Assembly (NCBI GenBank): GCA_001873365.1
Contig: MNYZ01000086.1
Coordinates: forward strand, 1-45,587
Length of the DNA: 45,587 nt
Reading direction: 5' to 3'
Origin: Oscillatoriales cyanobacterium CG2_30_40_61
Lineage (GTDB): Bacteria > Cyanobacteriota > Cyanobacteriia > Cyanobacteriales > Microcoleaceae
The notes under the pieces are model-generated. The model had not been told where the DNA came from, made no database searches, and saw only the letters and a list, made by a program, of their open reading frames with translations. A program made the translations under genes and the position numbers. Shown piece after piece: positions 16,804 through 25,099 of the stretch. The number at the start of each line of letters is the position of its first letter. Within the stretch, counting starts at the first letter, position 1.

Positions 16804-19167
16804 TTATTTTATTCCTGCAAGTTCTAAAATATCTCTTATAGAATTGATATTAACTATTACATCTTCACCTATACCTCCTTTATAAATTAGTTCTGCTAAG
16901 TAATCAATCTCAAACCTATCTCCAACTAAGTAATAATATTCCAGCCCCAATTGATGGCAGAGAATATAATAAGTAAAATGTATATAATTGGGCGGAAATA
17001 TTTCTATTACTTTCGTTCCTGGATTAGCGAAAACTAGATTAGTTAATCCAGCACCACACAAACCAATTACCACTTCAGCCCTAGACATGAGTGCGACTTT
17101 TTCCAGCATTGACATTTTTTCAAAATAGACGGTTATAAATCCTAGCTTATTCAATAATTCTAAAACTTCATCTTCATTAACAATTCTCCGCTTAGAGCCA
17201 AGGTTTCTACTAATATATACCCGACAAGGTAATTCAGAGGTGATTTGATCGTCGATTAGAGGCATAAATTTGCGCCTCAGAAATTCGACAGACCATTTAG
17301 TGGGAAAGCATACAGCACCAGGTAAAGATGGAACTATCAAAGTTTTAGCTTTCACATGAGGATACTTTTGAATAGTCATAATTTTTTTTGGGGGAATTCC
17401 TAAAATTTCTAAGGTTTCTTTGTAAAAATCAAAGGGATAAAAATTAAGTAAAAAGTAATCAATTCTATCTAAATCTAATCCACTTACTTCAAGTAGACCG
17501 AACATCGGTAAAAAATCAAACATATAATGATAAAAATTTGTACCAGGATTTGAGGTAAAAACAACTACTGTACCTTCTATTTCTTTACAAATTGGAATAT
17601 TTTTGCCTAAAAATATCAAGGGTTTAACTTCTTTTGGACAACCAGGTAGTTGAGAAACATCAAGTAACAAGTCATTCTCTGAGGTAATAACAGCAGTGTT
17701 ATACACACCAAATTGGTAATATCTTCCTTCGGGAAGGATACCAATAAATGTTTCAGGACAATCAAATTTAAGCCAATAATCTCCAGTTAAATTTGGATGG
17801 ATTTCTCTGTCAATTGTTTTGGCAATAGTTGTAATATTAGGGCTATGGGGTGGATGGATTTCTATGTAGTGAGATTTTGAATTTGAAGCTAAAGCCCATT
17901 CTTTTGTGGTGGCATAAAAACCTTTTGGCGCAGCTACTGGCTGTGCTTTTTTTTCGCAAATATATGCTTGTTTTAACTTACCTTGATGAAATAACTTTTT
18001 CATAAACCGAGTAAGAATATAAGAGTAAAGCCAAGGATCGTCAAGACTTGAGTGATTTTGAGGATGGAGGACTTCATCAATTTTTATTTTGCAGTTTTCA
18101 TCTTGCAAATAATCTAAAGCTTGCTCTAAATTATCTTGCAAAGCTAAAACCACAGCTTGTCCTAATATTTGTTCAATTAATAGTGATTGACGGTAAACTT
18201 GCATTTCACTATCTAAGTCTTTACCAGGGGCTAACAGTTTGCCAAAACTAAGATAAACATCTTCAGAATCAGGATGAAGCAATAGGGCTTTAAGAAACGT
18301 ACTTACAAACTTGACCTTTTCATCGCTTCTATTTTGTCGGGCGCAAGAATCTGCCCAACAGCAGTAAGCTTGTACTAAATCGGGTTTAAGTGTTAATGCC
18401 CAATGAAAGCCCGCTATAGCCTCATCCCATTTTCCTTCTTGGGCATACCATGAGGCTAAACGCCCTTGAATTTCCGAAGTTGTGGCTGATTGAAAAAATT
18501 GACACAAAGACTGAAATTCTTCTGAAGGTCGAATGAAACCAGTGATAAATTGTTTTCGCGTTTGATGTTCATGTAAAATTCGCACTAATTCAGTAATACC
18601 TTCAGACGAATCTACTGAACGTTTAACATAAGCGGAGTAAACCGCTTGCACAAACTTTGCATCGCTTAGATCACCAGTTAGTTCTAAAAATGCCTCGTCA
18701 TTTGGTGGGAATTCTTCTAGTTGCAGTTGAGGTATGTTCTTGATCTGCTCTAATTGCCCATAAAAGTTCTCAGATTTTGAATTAGGAGCAAGCACTTGAC
18801 GATAGGCTGTAATTGCTTCATATCTTTTTCCTTGTCGTGCAAAAGAAATTCCCAAAGACCAGTAAATATCATCTTTGGAAGCGGAAGCCCACCATTGACA
18901 CAAAGACTGAAATTCTTGTGAGGGTCGGATAAATCTGGTAATAAATTCTTGGCGTGTTTTATACTCTTGTAAAATCATTACCAATTCACTAATGCTTTCA
19001 GGCGACTCCACCCATCGCTTCACATAAATGCAGTAAACCGCTTGCACAAACTCTGCGTCACTAAGGTTTGTAGTTGCATTCAAAAAAATATCATCATCGA
19101 TATTAAATTTCTGAGAATCAACTAAAACCTGACTTTCGCTCATTACTCTACCTATATTATCAAACAT
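16804..19167 (-). CDS. DUF4214-like repeats + TPR + GT61 glycosyltransferase
   Basis: 787 residues. Two copies of a 56-residue DUF4214-like block lie at 36-91 and 168-223 (LSDAEFVQAVYCIYVKRWVE and LSDAKFVQAVYSAYVKRSVD, each ending RPS-EFQSLCQ), each followed by a TPR-like helical pair. Helical repeats continue to about 410. Residues 435-787 are a GT61 (DUF563) domain: GTNFYHYMFDFLPMFGLLE, CRVYISRNLGSKRRIVNEDE, and VVIGLCGAGLTNLVFANPG. GT61 enzymes add xylose, GlcNAc or similar sugars; the substrate here is unknown. Start: the ATG at 19167 or, perhaps better, the ATG at 19143 (residue 9), which has AGGTAG upstream. It lies 19 bp after the 1059-residue gene, so they are probably one operon. Confidence 0.85.
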   Translation of the reverse strand: MFDNIGRVMSESQVLVDSQKFNIDDDIFLNATTNLSDAEFVQAVYCIYVKRWVESPESISELVMILQEYKTRQEFITRFIRPSQEFQSLCQWWASASKDDIYWSLGISFARQGKRYEAITAYRQVLAPNSKSENFYGQLEQIKNIPQLQLEEFPPNDEAFLELTGDLSDAKFVQAVYSAYVKRSVDSSEGITELVRILHEHQTRKQFITGFIRPSEEFQSLCQFFQSATTSEIQGRLASWYAQEGKWDEAIAGFHWALTLKPDLVQAYCCWADSCARQNRSDEKVKFVSTFLKALLLHPDSEDVYLSFGKLLAPGKDLDSEMQVYRQSLLIEQILGQAVVLALQDNLEQALDYLQDENCKIKIDEVLHPQNHSSLDDPWLYSYILTRFMKKLFHQGKLKQAYICEKKAQPVAAPKGFYATTKEWALASNSKSHYIEIHPPHSPNITTIAKTIDREIHPNLTGDYWLKFDCPETFIGILPEGRYYQFGVYNTAVITSENDLLLDVSQLPGCPKEVKPLIFLGKNIPICKEIEGTVVVFTSNPGTNFYHYMFDFLPMFGLLEVSGLDLDRIDYFLLNFYPFDFYKETLEILGIPPKKIMTIQKYPHVKAKTLIVPSLPGAVCFPTKWSVEFLRRKFMPLIDDQITSELPCRVYISRNLGSKRRIVNEDEVLELLNKLGFITVYFEKMSMLEKVALMSRAEVVIGLCGAGLTNLVFANPGTKVIEIFPPNYIHFTYYILCHQLGLEYYYLVGDRFEIDYLAELIYKGGIGEDVIVNINSIRDILELAGIK

Positions 19168-19186
19168 TTGTGGTATAGTGATTACG

Positions 19187-22100
19187 TTATTGGAATATAG
19201 CCTGATCTAGTCGCTCCAAGCTCTGATAAGTTTCTTTTACTAACTTAATAACTTCAAGATAAACTTTTTGCCAACTAATATCGTAATTTGCATAGCCTGG
19301 TGACTTATCCTCAGTATAGTCTCCTGGTAGCCAAATAGATTCTGTCAGGTTTTCTCGAATAAATGGAGACCATTCACCTGTTTGAAACAATTGTGGAGCA
19401 AAAACTCCATGAATAACTCCTCGCTTATTAGCAATCCAAATTGGAAAAGCCAAACCCGAACCGTATGAAGCAATACAAAAATCTACTGCTTGAACCCAAG
19501 CAACCCTTTCATAATTCATTTTTCCAATTAAATTATAAGCTTTAATATCTGTATGGACTAAAGCTAGTATTTCTTCTACAATTGTTGTTTCCCGTTGAAT
19601 CTCAGATTCAGCACGGGGATCATGCCTTTCATACCTCCCCCAGCCATCAAAAACAACAGCTAAATTAGGATAGTCTTCATATAATTTATTGATAATGTTA
19701 GCTATTCCTTCAACTTGCGACAACCAAACTCGATAGTGACTGCGAATTGCTATCCAGATTAAAGGAAAATGTTGTTTAGAGTCCTCTATTTCTTGCAAAA
19801 TATCGGGGCTGCATCTTTTAACCGCCCCTTCATAAATTCGGTTGGCTAATTTTTCTGGAATGATTAAATCAGTAGGCCATACAGTGACATAATTTTGATC
19901 TATAACAGTTTTAAAAAGATTCCAACCATCCTGTGGTTCTGACCAGCGTATAATCTGCTCCGGCTGGATTTCTGGATAAGTATCACCTATATTGATGTAT
20001 TCATAATAACCAACTAAAAATTTACTGACTTGACCAAGTGTTCCATTAGAAGACAAATATTGCAAACCTGACATTTCATTCCAAATATAATGTCCTATAT
20101 TATAACACCAGCCTACATCAACAGCTACTTCTTTCTGGCACAACGAGGAAATATAGGCTTCTACTCCTTTCCAATAACTAACTAGGCTTGTTTTTAACAT
20201 ATTAATTATTTTTGTTTCACTGGCATAGGAATGATATCCAGGGACAAAATTAATGATCAACTCCTGTCGAGGAAAGTAAATAAAGCTTTTATCTCCTATA
20301 GGCATCAATGCACATACTAAATAAAATACCTCAGAGCCTACAAAACGATAGATATGGATGGGATGCCAGGAACCTGTGGCCCAAGGTAGAGGAGCATTCA
20401 TCGGAAATGATTGATTGGATCTTAAAACTTTGCCTGTGGTAGGGCAGATTGTATATATATAGCCTGTTTCTACAATACTATGCTGGAAGTATCTACCTTT
20501 TTTGATATCGTATGAGCTTTTATTTACCCTTTCAAATTTTTTACTATTACGAGATAGACGAACTGGGTTATCAACCGATTCAAAACTATTAATATATAAT
20601 TCTTCTAATTCTATATCATCCTTGGCGATTAGTTCTAAATTGGCAATAGAAAAACCCTCTTGTTCCAAAAAATATCGATCCGAATCTGTGAGAGACCACA
20701 GGTCAATAATTTTATAATTGCTATTTTCACTAAAGTATTGATAGGTCACTTCTGGACTAATTTCGGTAGGCAAATCAAAACTATCCGGGTTGATGATACC
20801 TAGCTGATTTAGAGCTAACCATATTCTTTGATAAATCTCGAAATGACTCAATTGTTTCTGAGACGCTTTTTTAAACAGAGTTATCGCCTCATGTGTTAAC
20901 CCTTGTTTAGCCATCTCTAAAGCCAAGTTATGACTAGCTTTAGTAGCTAGGTAGGAGTTGGGCAAAGTCTTTAAGTGGCAATCAATAATCTGTTCGCCCC
21001 AACCCTGTTGTACTAAACGCTGCATTAAATCTGAATAAACATCAATTTTTTCAGGCTGGATTTCCAAGATTTTTTGGTAGCAGCCGAAAGCATCTTCAAT
21101 TTGTTGTTTTTGTGCTAGTAGCATTCCTAAGTTAAAGTATGTTATGCAGTTAGGTTCTGTTTCTCTAGCTTGCTTCCAATAAGCAATTGCTTTGTCGAGA
21201 TAACCTTCAGGATTCAACTCCGCCACTCTGCGATGTAATTTACCTTCATGTTCTGGTTTTCCTTTTAATTGTAGATGCTTTCCTAAATTAAAATAGTAAT
21301 CAACAGCCAAATCTTGCTCTATAGGAGGATAAAGTAGGTTCAATTCTATCCAATTTATGGCAAAGGCTGTCCCTGTTGCAAAAAAACGAATTTCTAGGTT
21401 ATTAGCATCCACTAACTCTATAAAAAACTCTAGTTTGTCTTGTCCAGTATAGACATTTATTTCCTGCCAACCGTGACGGCATTCAGTTGCTATATCTAGT
21501 TTATAACCAATCTGATCAGACTTTCTTAATTCTCTGTCTGAGTCTGAATCATCTTCTTGAAACTCAAAGTTAACTCGAATTTTATAAAATCCATCAGGAA
21601 CATTAATATAGGGGCCAAAAGACACTAAGCCTTGATTTCCCGTGGGACTAATTAACTGTTTCCTAGAACCTTTTTCCACAAGTTCACCTGAACGAATAGC
21701 TAACTGTTCAGGTGAAATCTGGAAACTCGATATTGGTTCTAAGCTATTTAATAGGCTATTATTATCTACTTGTGAATTTAACTCACCATTCCGTCGCCAA
21801 TCGGCGATCGCTTCTTCTATAGTCTTTTGTTTTATCGGAGTTTTCTCTAACTCCAAACTATCTTCAACCTTCTCAGTTATTTCTTCTTCAGAAACTAATT
21901 CTTGTTCAGCTAATACTTTCTCCCAATTGTGGCGAAACGTCTCAGAATCAGGATTCAATTCAACTGCTTTTTGATAAGCTGCGATCACATTTTCCCTATT
22001 TCCCTTCAAACTCCAACAGTCCCCTAAACCATTGTAAGCCCAACTAAAATCGGGGTTAATCTCAATAGCAGTTTGAAAACAAGCGATCGCATCCTCTAAT

Positions 22101-22366
22101 TTATTCAGTTGTAGAAATACCTCACCTAACCGTTGATGCACCCATAAGGCTTTAGGATTAAGTTCCTTAGCCCGTTGATACGCCTCAACCGCCTGCTCCA
22201 ACTTTCCCTGAAGCGCCAGAACTTCTCCCAAATACCGAAAACTACCATAGAAAATGGGATTTAGTTCTATAGCCTGACGATAAGCAACTTCTGCTTCAGT
22301 CAGTCGGCCTTCCCGTTGTAACTGCTGACCTTGTTTCAGATAGGTTGTAGAAGTGTCCGGCTGCAT
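19187..22366 (-). CDS. Large TPR protein with beta-domain and unrecognised C-terminal domain (putative glycosyltransferase)
   Basis: 1059 residues. 1-150: four TPRs (WAYNGLGDCWSLKGNRENVI). 150-200: acidic linker. 205-345: beta-rich, lectin/carbohydrate-binding-like segment (VSFGPYINVPDGFYKIRVNF; LEIRFFATGTAFAINWIELN). 350-520: more TPRs. 540-1059: an alpha/beta region I do not recognise; LIWIAIRSHYRVWLSQVEG, LAVVFDGWGRYERHD, YNLIGKMNYERVAW and DFCIASYGSGLAFPIWIANK look like a GT-B C-terminal half (donor site ending in a Gly-rich turn, as in GT61 GAGLSN). Given its companions it is probably a transferase acting on glycans (inference). Only the TPR parts are certain. First gene of a pair with the GT61 gene. 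Confidence 0.7.
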   Translation of the reverse strand: MQPDTSTTYLKQGQQLQREGRLTEAEVAYRQAIELNPIFYGSFRYLGEVLALQGKLEQAVEAYQRAKELNPKALWVHQRLGEVFLQLNKLEDAIACFQTAIEINPDFSWAYNGLGDCWSLKGNRENVIAAYQKAVELNPDSETFRHNWEKVLAEQELVSEEEITEKVEDSLELEKTPIKQKTIEEAIADWRRNGELNSQVDNNSLLNSLEPISSFQISPEQLAIRSGELVEKGSRKQLISPTGNQGLVSFGPYINVPDGFYKIRVNFEFQEDDSDSDRELRKSDQIGYKLDIATECRHGWQEINVYTGQDKLEFFIELVDANNLEIRFFATGTAFAINWIELNLLYPPIEQDLAVDYYFNLGKHLQLKGKPEHEGKLHRRVAELNPEGYLDKAIAYWKQARETEPNCITYFNLGMLLAQKQQIEDAFGCYQKILEIQPEKIDVYSDLMQRLVQQGWGEQIIDCHLKTLPNSYLATKASHNLALEMAKQGLTHEAITLFKKASQKQLSHFEIYQRIWLALNQLGIINPDSFDLPTEISPEVTYQYFSENSNYKIIDLWSLTDSDRYFLEQEGFSIANLELIAKDDIELEELYINSFESVDNPVRLSRNSKKFERVNKSSYDIKKGRYFQHSIVETGYIYTICPTTGKVLRSNQSFPMNAPLPWATGSWHPIHIYRFVGSEVFYLVCALMPIGDKSFIYFPRQELIINFVPGYHSYASETKIINMLKTSLVSYWKGVEAYISSLCQKEVAVDVGWCYNIGHYIWNEMSGLQYLSSNGTLGQVSKFLVGYYEYINIGDTYPEIQPEQIIRWSEPQDGWNLFKTVIDQNYVTVWPTDLIIPEKLANRIYEGAVKRCSPDILQEIEDSKQHFPLIWIAIRSHYRVWLSQVEGIANIINKLYEDYPNLAVVFDGWGRYERHDPRAESEIQRETTIVEEILALVHTDIKAYNLIGKMNYERVAWVQAVDFCIASYGSGLAFPIWIANKRGVIHGVFAPQLFQTGEWSPFIRENLTESIWLPGDYTEDKSPGYANYDISWQKVYLEVIKLVKETYQSLERLDQAIFQ

Positions 22367-22556
22367 AGTATTCGTTACTGGTGACTGAAATCGAATTTAC
22401 AATTAATTGGTCTTGTTGTCAATCCCTCTACTCAAGTCCAAAGTTGTCTGAAACCAAGTGATTCCTGCCAGTTCAACCTAATTATATGCTAGTATTAGCT
22501 TATCATCTGAAGGTATCGAATTTTTTCTGGATATTATTCAAGGGAGAATATTAATT

Positions 22557-23174
22557 ATGGAACCAGAATATGCAACAACTAATGATTGGTATAAAGCCAA
22601 TCGTCCCCAATTAAAAATATATCGGGGTCAATGGATTGCTTATACTAATCAAGGCGTGATTAGTCATGATCGCGATTATGACAAAATGAAGAGTGGCATC
22701 GCTCCAAGCTTATCAAGCCTAGATTATGTAATTGAGCGTATATTTGAAAGCGAGTTTGTAGAACCTATCCGCTTTTATCCTGTGAGAATGAGAACATTAA
22801 AAGCTCACGATTGGCAACCTAAGTATGAGTTAATAATGAAGTCTCAGAACGCAGTGAAAGTGAAAATACTTGTTGATTCTGGCGCTGAACTCAGTTTAAT
22901 CACCAAGAAATTAGGGAGGGATTTAGGTTGTGCTAAGGCGGAAGGAGAAATTAATAATAAAGCAGAAGGAGTTGGTGGTAGTATTGAATATCTATTAAGA
23001 CAGGTAGAAATACAGTTGGATGGTCATATTTTTACCGCGCCTGTAGCTTGGGCACAAACGGATTTTTGTGAGGAGATTCTTCTAGGTAGGGAGGTGGTGT
23101 TTGATTTGTTTGATATCGAGTTTAAACAGGCTGATGAGACGATTATTTTTAAATGGCGTGGCGGTCAAGGATAG
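22557..23174 (+). CDS. Retropepsin-like aspartic protease domain protein
   Basis: 205 residues. The N-terminal 45 residues (YKGQ-like strand KIYRGQWIAYTNQGVISHD) resemble the DUF5678 segment found in front of cyanobacterial clan AA proteases. Residues 100-200 are a single retropepsin lobe: VKILVDSGAELSLI with the catalytic DSG(A) triad, and EILLGREVVFDLFDIEF as the hydrophobic LLG-type motif. Such single-lobe proteins act as homodimers. No signal peptide. GGGAGAA-type SD (AGGGAG) is about 12 bases upstream. It lies 30 bp before the DUF29 gene; both may be a two-gene unit. Biological role unknown. Confidence 0.75.
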   Translation: MEPEYATTNDWYKANRPQLKIYRGQWIAYTNQGVISHDRDYDKMKSGIAPSLSSLDYVIERIFESEFVEPIRFYPVRMRTLKAHDWQPKYELIMKSQNAVKVKILVDSGAELSLITKKLGRDLGCAKAEGEINNKAEGVGGSIEYLLRQVEIQLDGHIFTAPVAWAQTDFCEEILLGREVVFDLFDIEFKQADETIIFKWRGGQG

Positions 23175-23204
23175 GTAGGTAATAATAAAAATTGAGGTGA
23201 TTTA

Positions 23205-23654
23205 ATGAATAATATAGATACCTTTAATCTTTATGAACAAGATTATTATCTCTGGTTACAAGACACTTATCAAAAGTTAGAAAAAAAGGATATAAATGGA
23301 CTTGATTTAATACATTTAATGGAGGAGATATTGGCTTTGGGGAATGAACAAAAGCGCAAGGTTTCTAGTTATTTAAGACAATTACTAATTCATTTATTGC
23401 TTTACCAATATTGGGAATCAGAACGAGGGCGTTGTGGTAAAGGTTGGCAAACTGAAATTGATAATTTTCGGTTTGAACTGGAATTATTATTAAAGTCTAA
23501 AACCTTATATAATTATTTTTTGCAGGAGATAGAAGAAATTTATCCCAAAGCCCGAAAGCAAGTGATTAAAAAAACCGATCTTCCTGCTACAATATTTCCT
23601 GAACATTGTCATTTTAAAGCTGATCAATTGTTGGATTCTGATTTTTTGCCCTAA
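23205..23654 (+). CDS. DUF29 domain-containing protein
   Basis: 149 residues that match the cyanobacterial DUF29 family along their length: LYEQDYYLWLQDTYQKLEKK at the N-terminus, LDLIHLMEEILALGNEQKR, and LRQLLIHLLLYQYWESER, with a C-terminal YPKARKQVIKKTDLP. DUF29 proteins are all-helical, very abundant in cyanobacteria and of unknown function. An SD-like GAGGTGA precedes the ATG by about 9 bases. Probably co-transcribed with the protease-like gene. Confidence 0.9.
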   Translation: MNNIDTFNLYEQDYYLWLQDTYQKLEKKDINGLDLIHLMEEILALGNEQKRKVSSYLRQLLIHLLLYQYWESERGRCGKGWQTEIDNFRFELELLLKSKTLYNYFLQEIEEIYPKARKQVIKKTDLPATIFPEHCHFKADQLLDSDFLP

Positions 23655-23772
23655 CTCCTGTCAACCGACCAATTAAGCTCCATGACTGTTTAATTTTCCC
23701 TGATCCCCAAATATTTAAAACTGTTGCTATACAAACTAAACCACCGTTTAGGTTTTCCTATCATTGGCTAGA

Positions 23773-23833
23773 TTTCACAACCCGCGCAGGCGGGTTTTGT
23801 CTGTGTAGCGATAGATTTCAATCTGTCGGAATC
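23773..23833. repeat. Dispersed double-hairpin repeat, copy 1
   Basis: Two short palindromes in a row: ACCCGCGCAGGCGGGT and ATAGATTTCAATCTGT, joined by TTTGTCTGTGTAGCG. The same 61-bp element recurs at 25024-25084 in the same orientation with few differences (compensating change in the second stem: CGACAGATTTCAATCTGTCG). The two copies bracket the GDP-mannose dehydratase gene. The rest of the 380-bp gap 23655-24034 shows two HIP1 sites near 23916 and 23953 and no gene. Confidence 0.9.
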
Positions 23834-24034
23834 TTGAAAAACGGGTTTAAGCTTGTAAATCAACAATTAAAAAAACTAAGGGGTTTTTGTCCATGGGATT
23901 CCTTGTTGACGAATGCGATCGCTAAAATGATATTATAGCTGGACGGGTTAAGCGATCGCCATTTTTTAACGGAAGAATTGTTGTTTTTAAGCGTGTATAA
24001 TTAGACATGATTTTATTAATTTAATTGTTTTCAA

Positions 24035-24997
24035 TTAATATGGAAGCCCGGTCGGGCTTACTACCATCATTCTGACAACATCGGGCATTTTATATTTTGC
24101 CTTCCATCCTAACTTTTGTTCGGCTTTACTGGGATTTCCTCGACCCACGGCAATATCCGTAGGTCGTAATAAATTACTATCGGATTTAACACAGGTTTTC
24201 CAATCTAATCCCACACAGGAAAAAGCTGTTTCTATAAACGATTCTAACGCATAGGTTTCCCCAGTTGCAATTACATAATCATCGGGTTCTTGCTGCTGCA
24301 ACATTAAATACATGGCTTCTACATACTCCGGTGCCCAACCCCAATCTCGTTGAATTAAAATATCTCCTAAATAGAGTTTATCCTGTTTTCCGGCTGCAAT
24401 ATCAATGGCGGCTTTAACAATTTTTTGGGTAACAAATCGTTCAGGACGCAGGGGAGATTCATGGTTAAATAAAATCCCAGAACAGGCAAATAAACCATAA
24501 GCTTCTCGATAGTTGGCGACTTCCCAAAAAGCGGTTGCTTTAGCTACAGCGTAGGGACTACGGGGATGAAAGGGAGTATTTTCATCGGCAGGAAGTCCTT
24601 TTGTATCGCCAAAACATTCACTGGAACTGGCGTTATAAAGTTTAATTTTTGCCCCAGTAAATCGAATGGCTTCTAATAAATTCAATGTGCCAATTGCCAT
24701 ACTCTCTAAGGTTTCTACAGGTTGTTCAAAAGATAATCCTACTGAACTTTGACCTGCTAAATTATAAACTTCATCGGGTTTAACTTTAGTCAAGATTTGC
24801 AATACACTTCTAAAGTCCGTGAGACTCATGGACTCGAGTTTAATTTGTTCTCTAATTCCTAAACGGGATAAATTGCTAAAGGAAGACATTTGAGCATCCC
24901 GTGATGTGCCATAAACAGAATAACCTTGTTTTAATAAAAGGTCAGCTAAATAAGCCCCATCCTGTCCCGATACCCCACAAATTAACGCTGTTTTCAT
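24035..24997 (-). CDS. gmd: GDP-mannose 4,6-dehydratase
   Basis: 320 residues from the preferred ATG at 24997 (MKTALICGVSGQDGAYLADL, the typical family start). A farther in-frame ATG at 25027 adds ten residues and lies inside the dispersed repeat, so I reject it. The enzyme converts GDP-D-mannose to GDP-4-keto-6-deoxy-mannose, precursor of GDP-fucose, GDP-rhamnose and related sugars. Seen: GxxGxxG (GVSGQDG), YNLAGQSSVGLSFEQP, the catalytic SSSECFG, YAVAK, and NHESPLRPERFVTQKI. A typical partner (fucose synthase or reductase) is not in the window, so the final sugar is unknown. It is downstream of the 1171-residue glycosyltransferase on the same strand. Confidence 0.95.
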   Translation of the reverse strand: MKTALICGVSGQDGAYLADLLLKQGYSVYGTSRDAQMSSFSNLSRLGIREQIKLESMSLTDFRSVLQILTKVKPDEVYNLAGQSSVGLSFEQPVETLESMAIGTLNLLEAIRFTGAKIKLYNASSSECFGDTKGLPADENTPFHPRSPYAVAKATAFWEVANYREAYGLFACSGILFNHESPLRPERFVTQKIVKAAIDIAAGKQDKLYLGDILIQRDWGWAPEYVEAMYLMLQQQEPDDYVIATGETYALESFIETAFSCVGLDWKTCVKSDSNLLRPTDIAVGRGNPSKAEQKLGWKAKYKMPDVVRMMVVSPTGLPY

Positions 24998-25023
24998 ATT
25001 TAGATAATTCTTAATGTTTGACT

Positions 25024-25084
25024 TCATAACCCGCGAAGGCGGGTTTTGTCCGTGTAGCGACAGATTTCAATCTGTCGGAATATC
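25024..25084. repeat. Dispersed double-hairpin repeat, copy 2
   Basis: Second copy of the element at 23773-23833, in the same orientation, lying between gmd and the 1171-residue glycosyltransferase gene. Its two hairpins (ACCCGCGAAGGCGGGT and CGACAGATTTCAATCTGTCG) could act as an intercistronic mRNA structure or terminator. It could also have been a substrate for recombination around gmd. Confidence 0.9.
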
Positions 25085-25099
25085 AGAATCTTAAAACTA

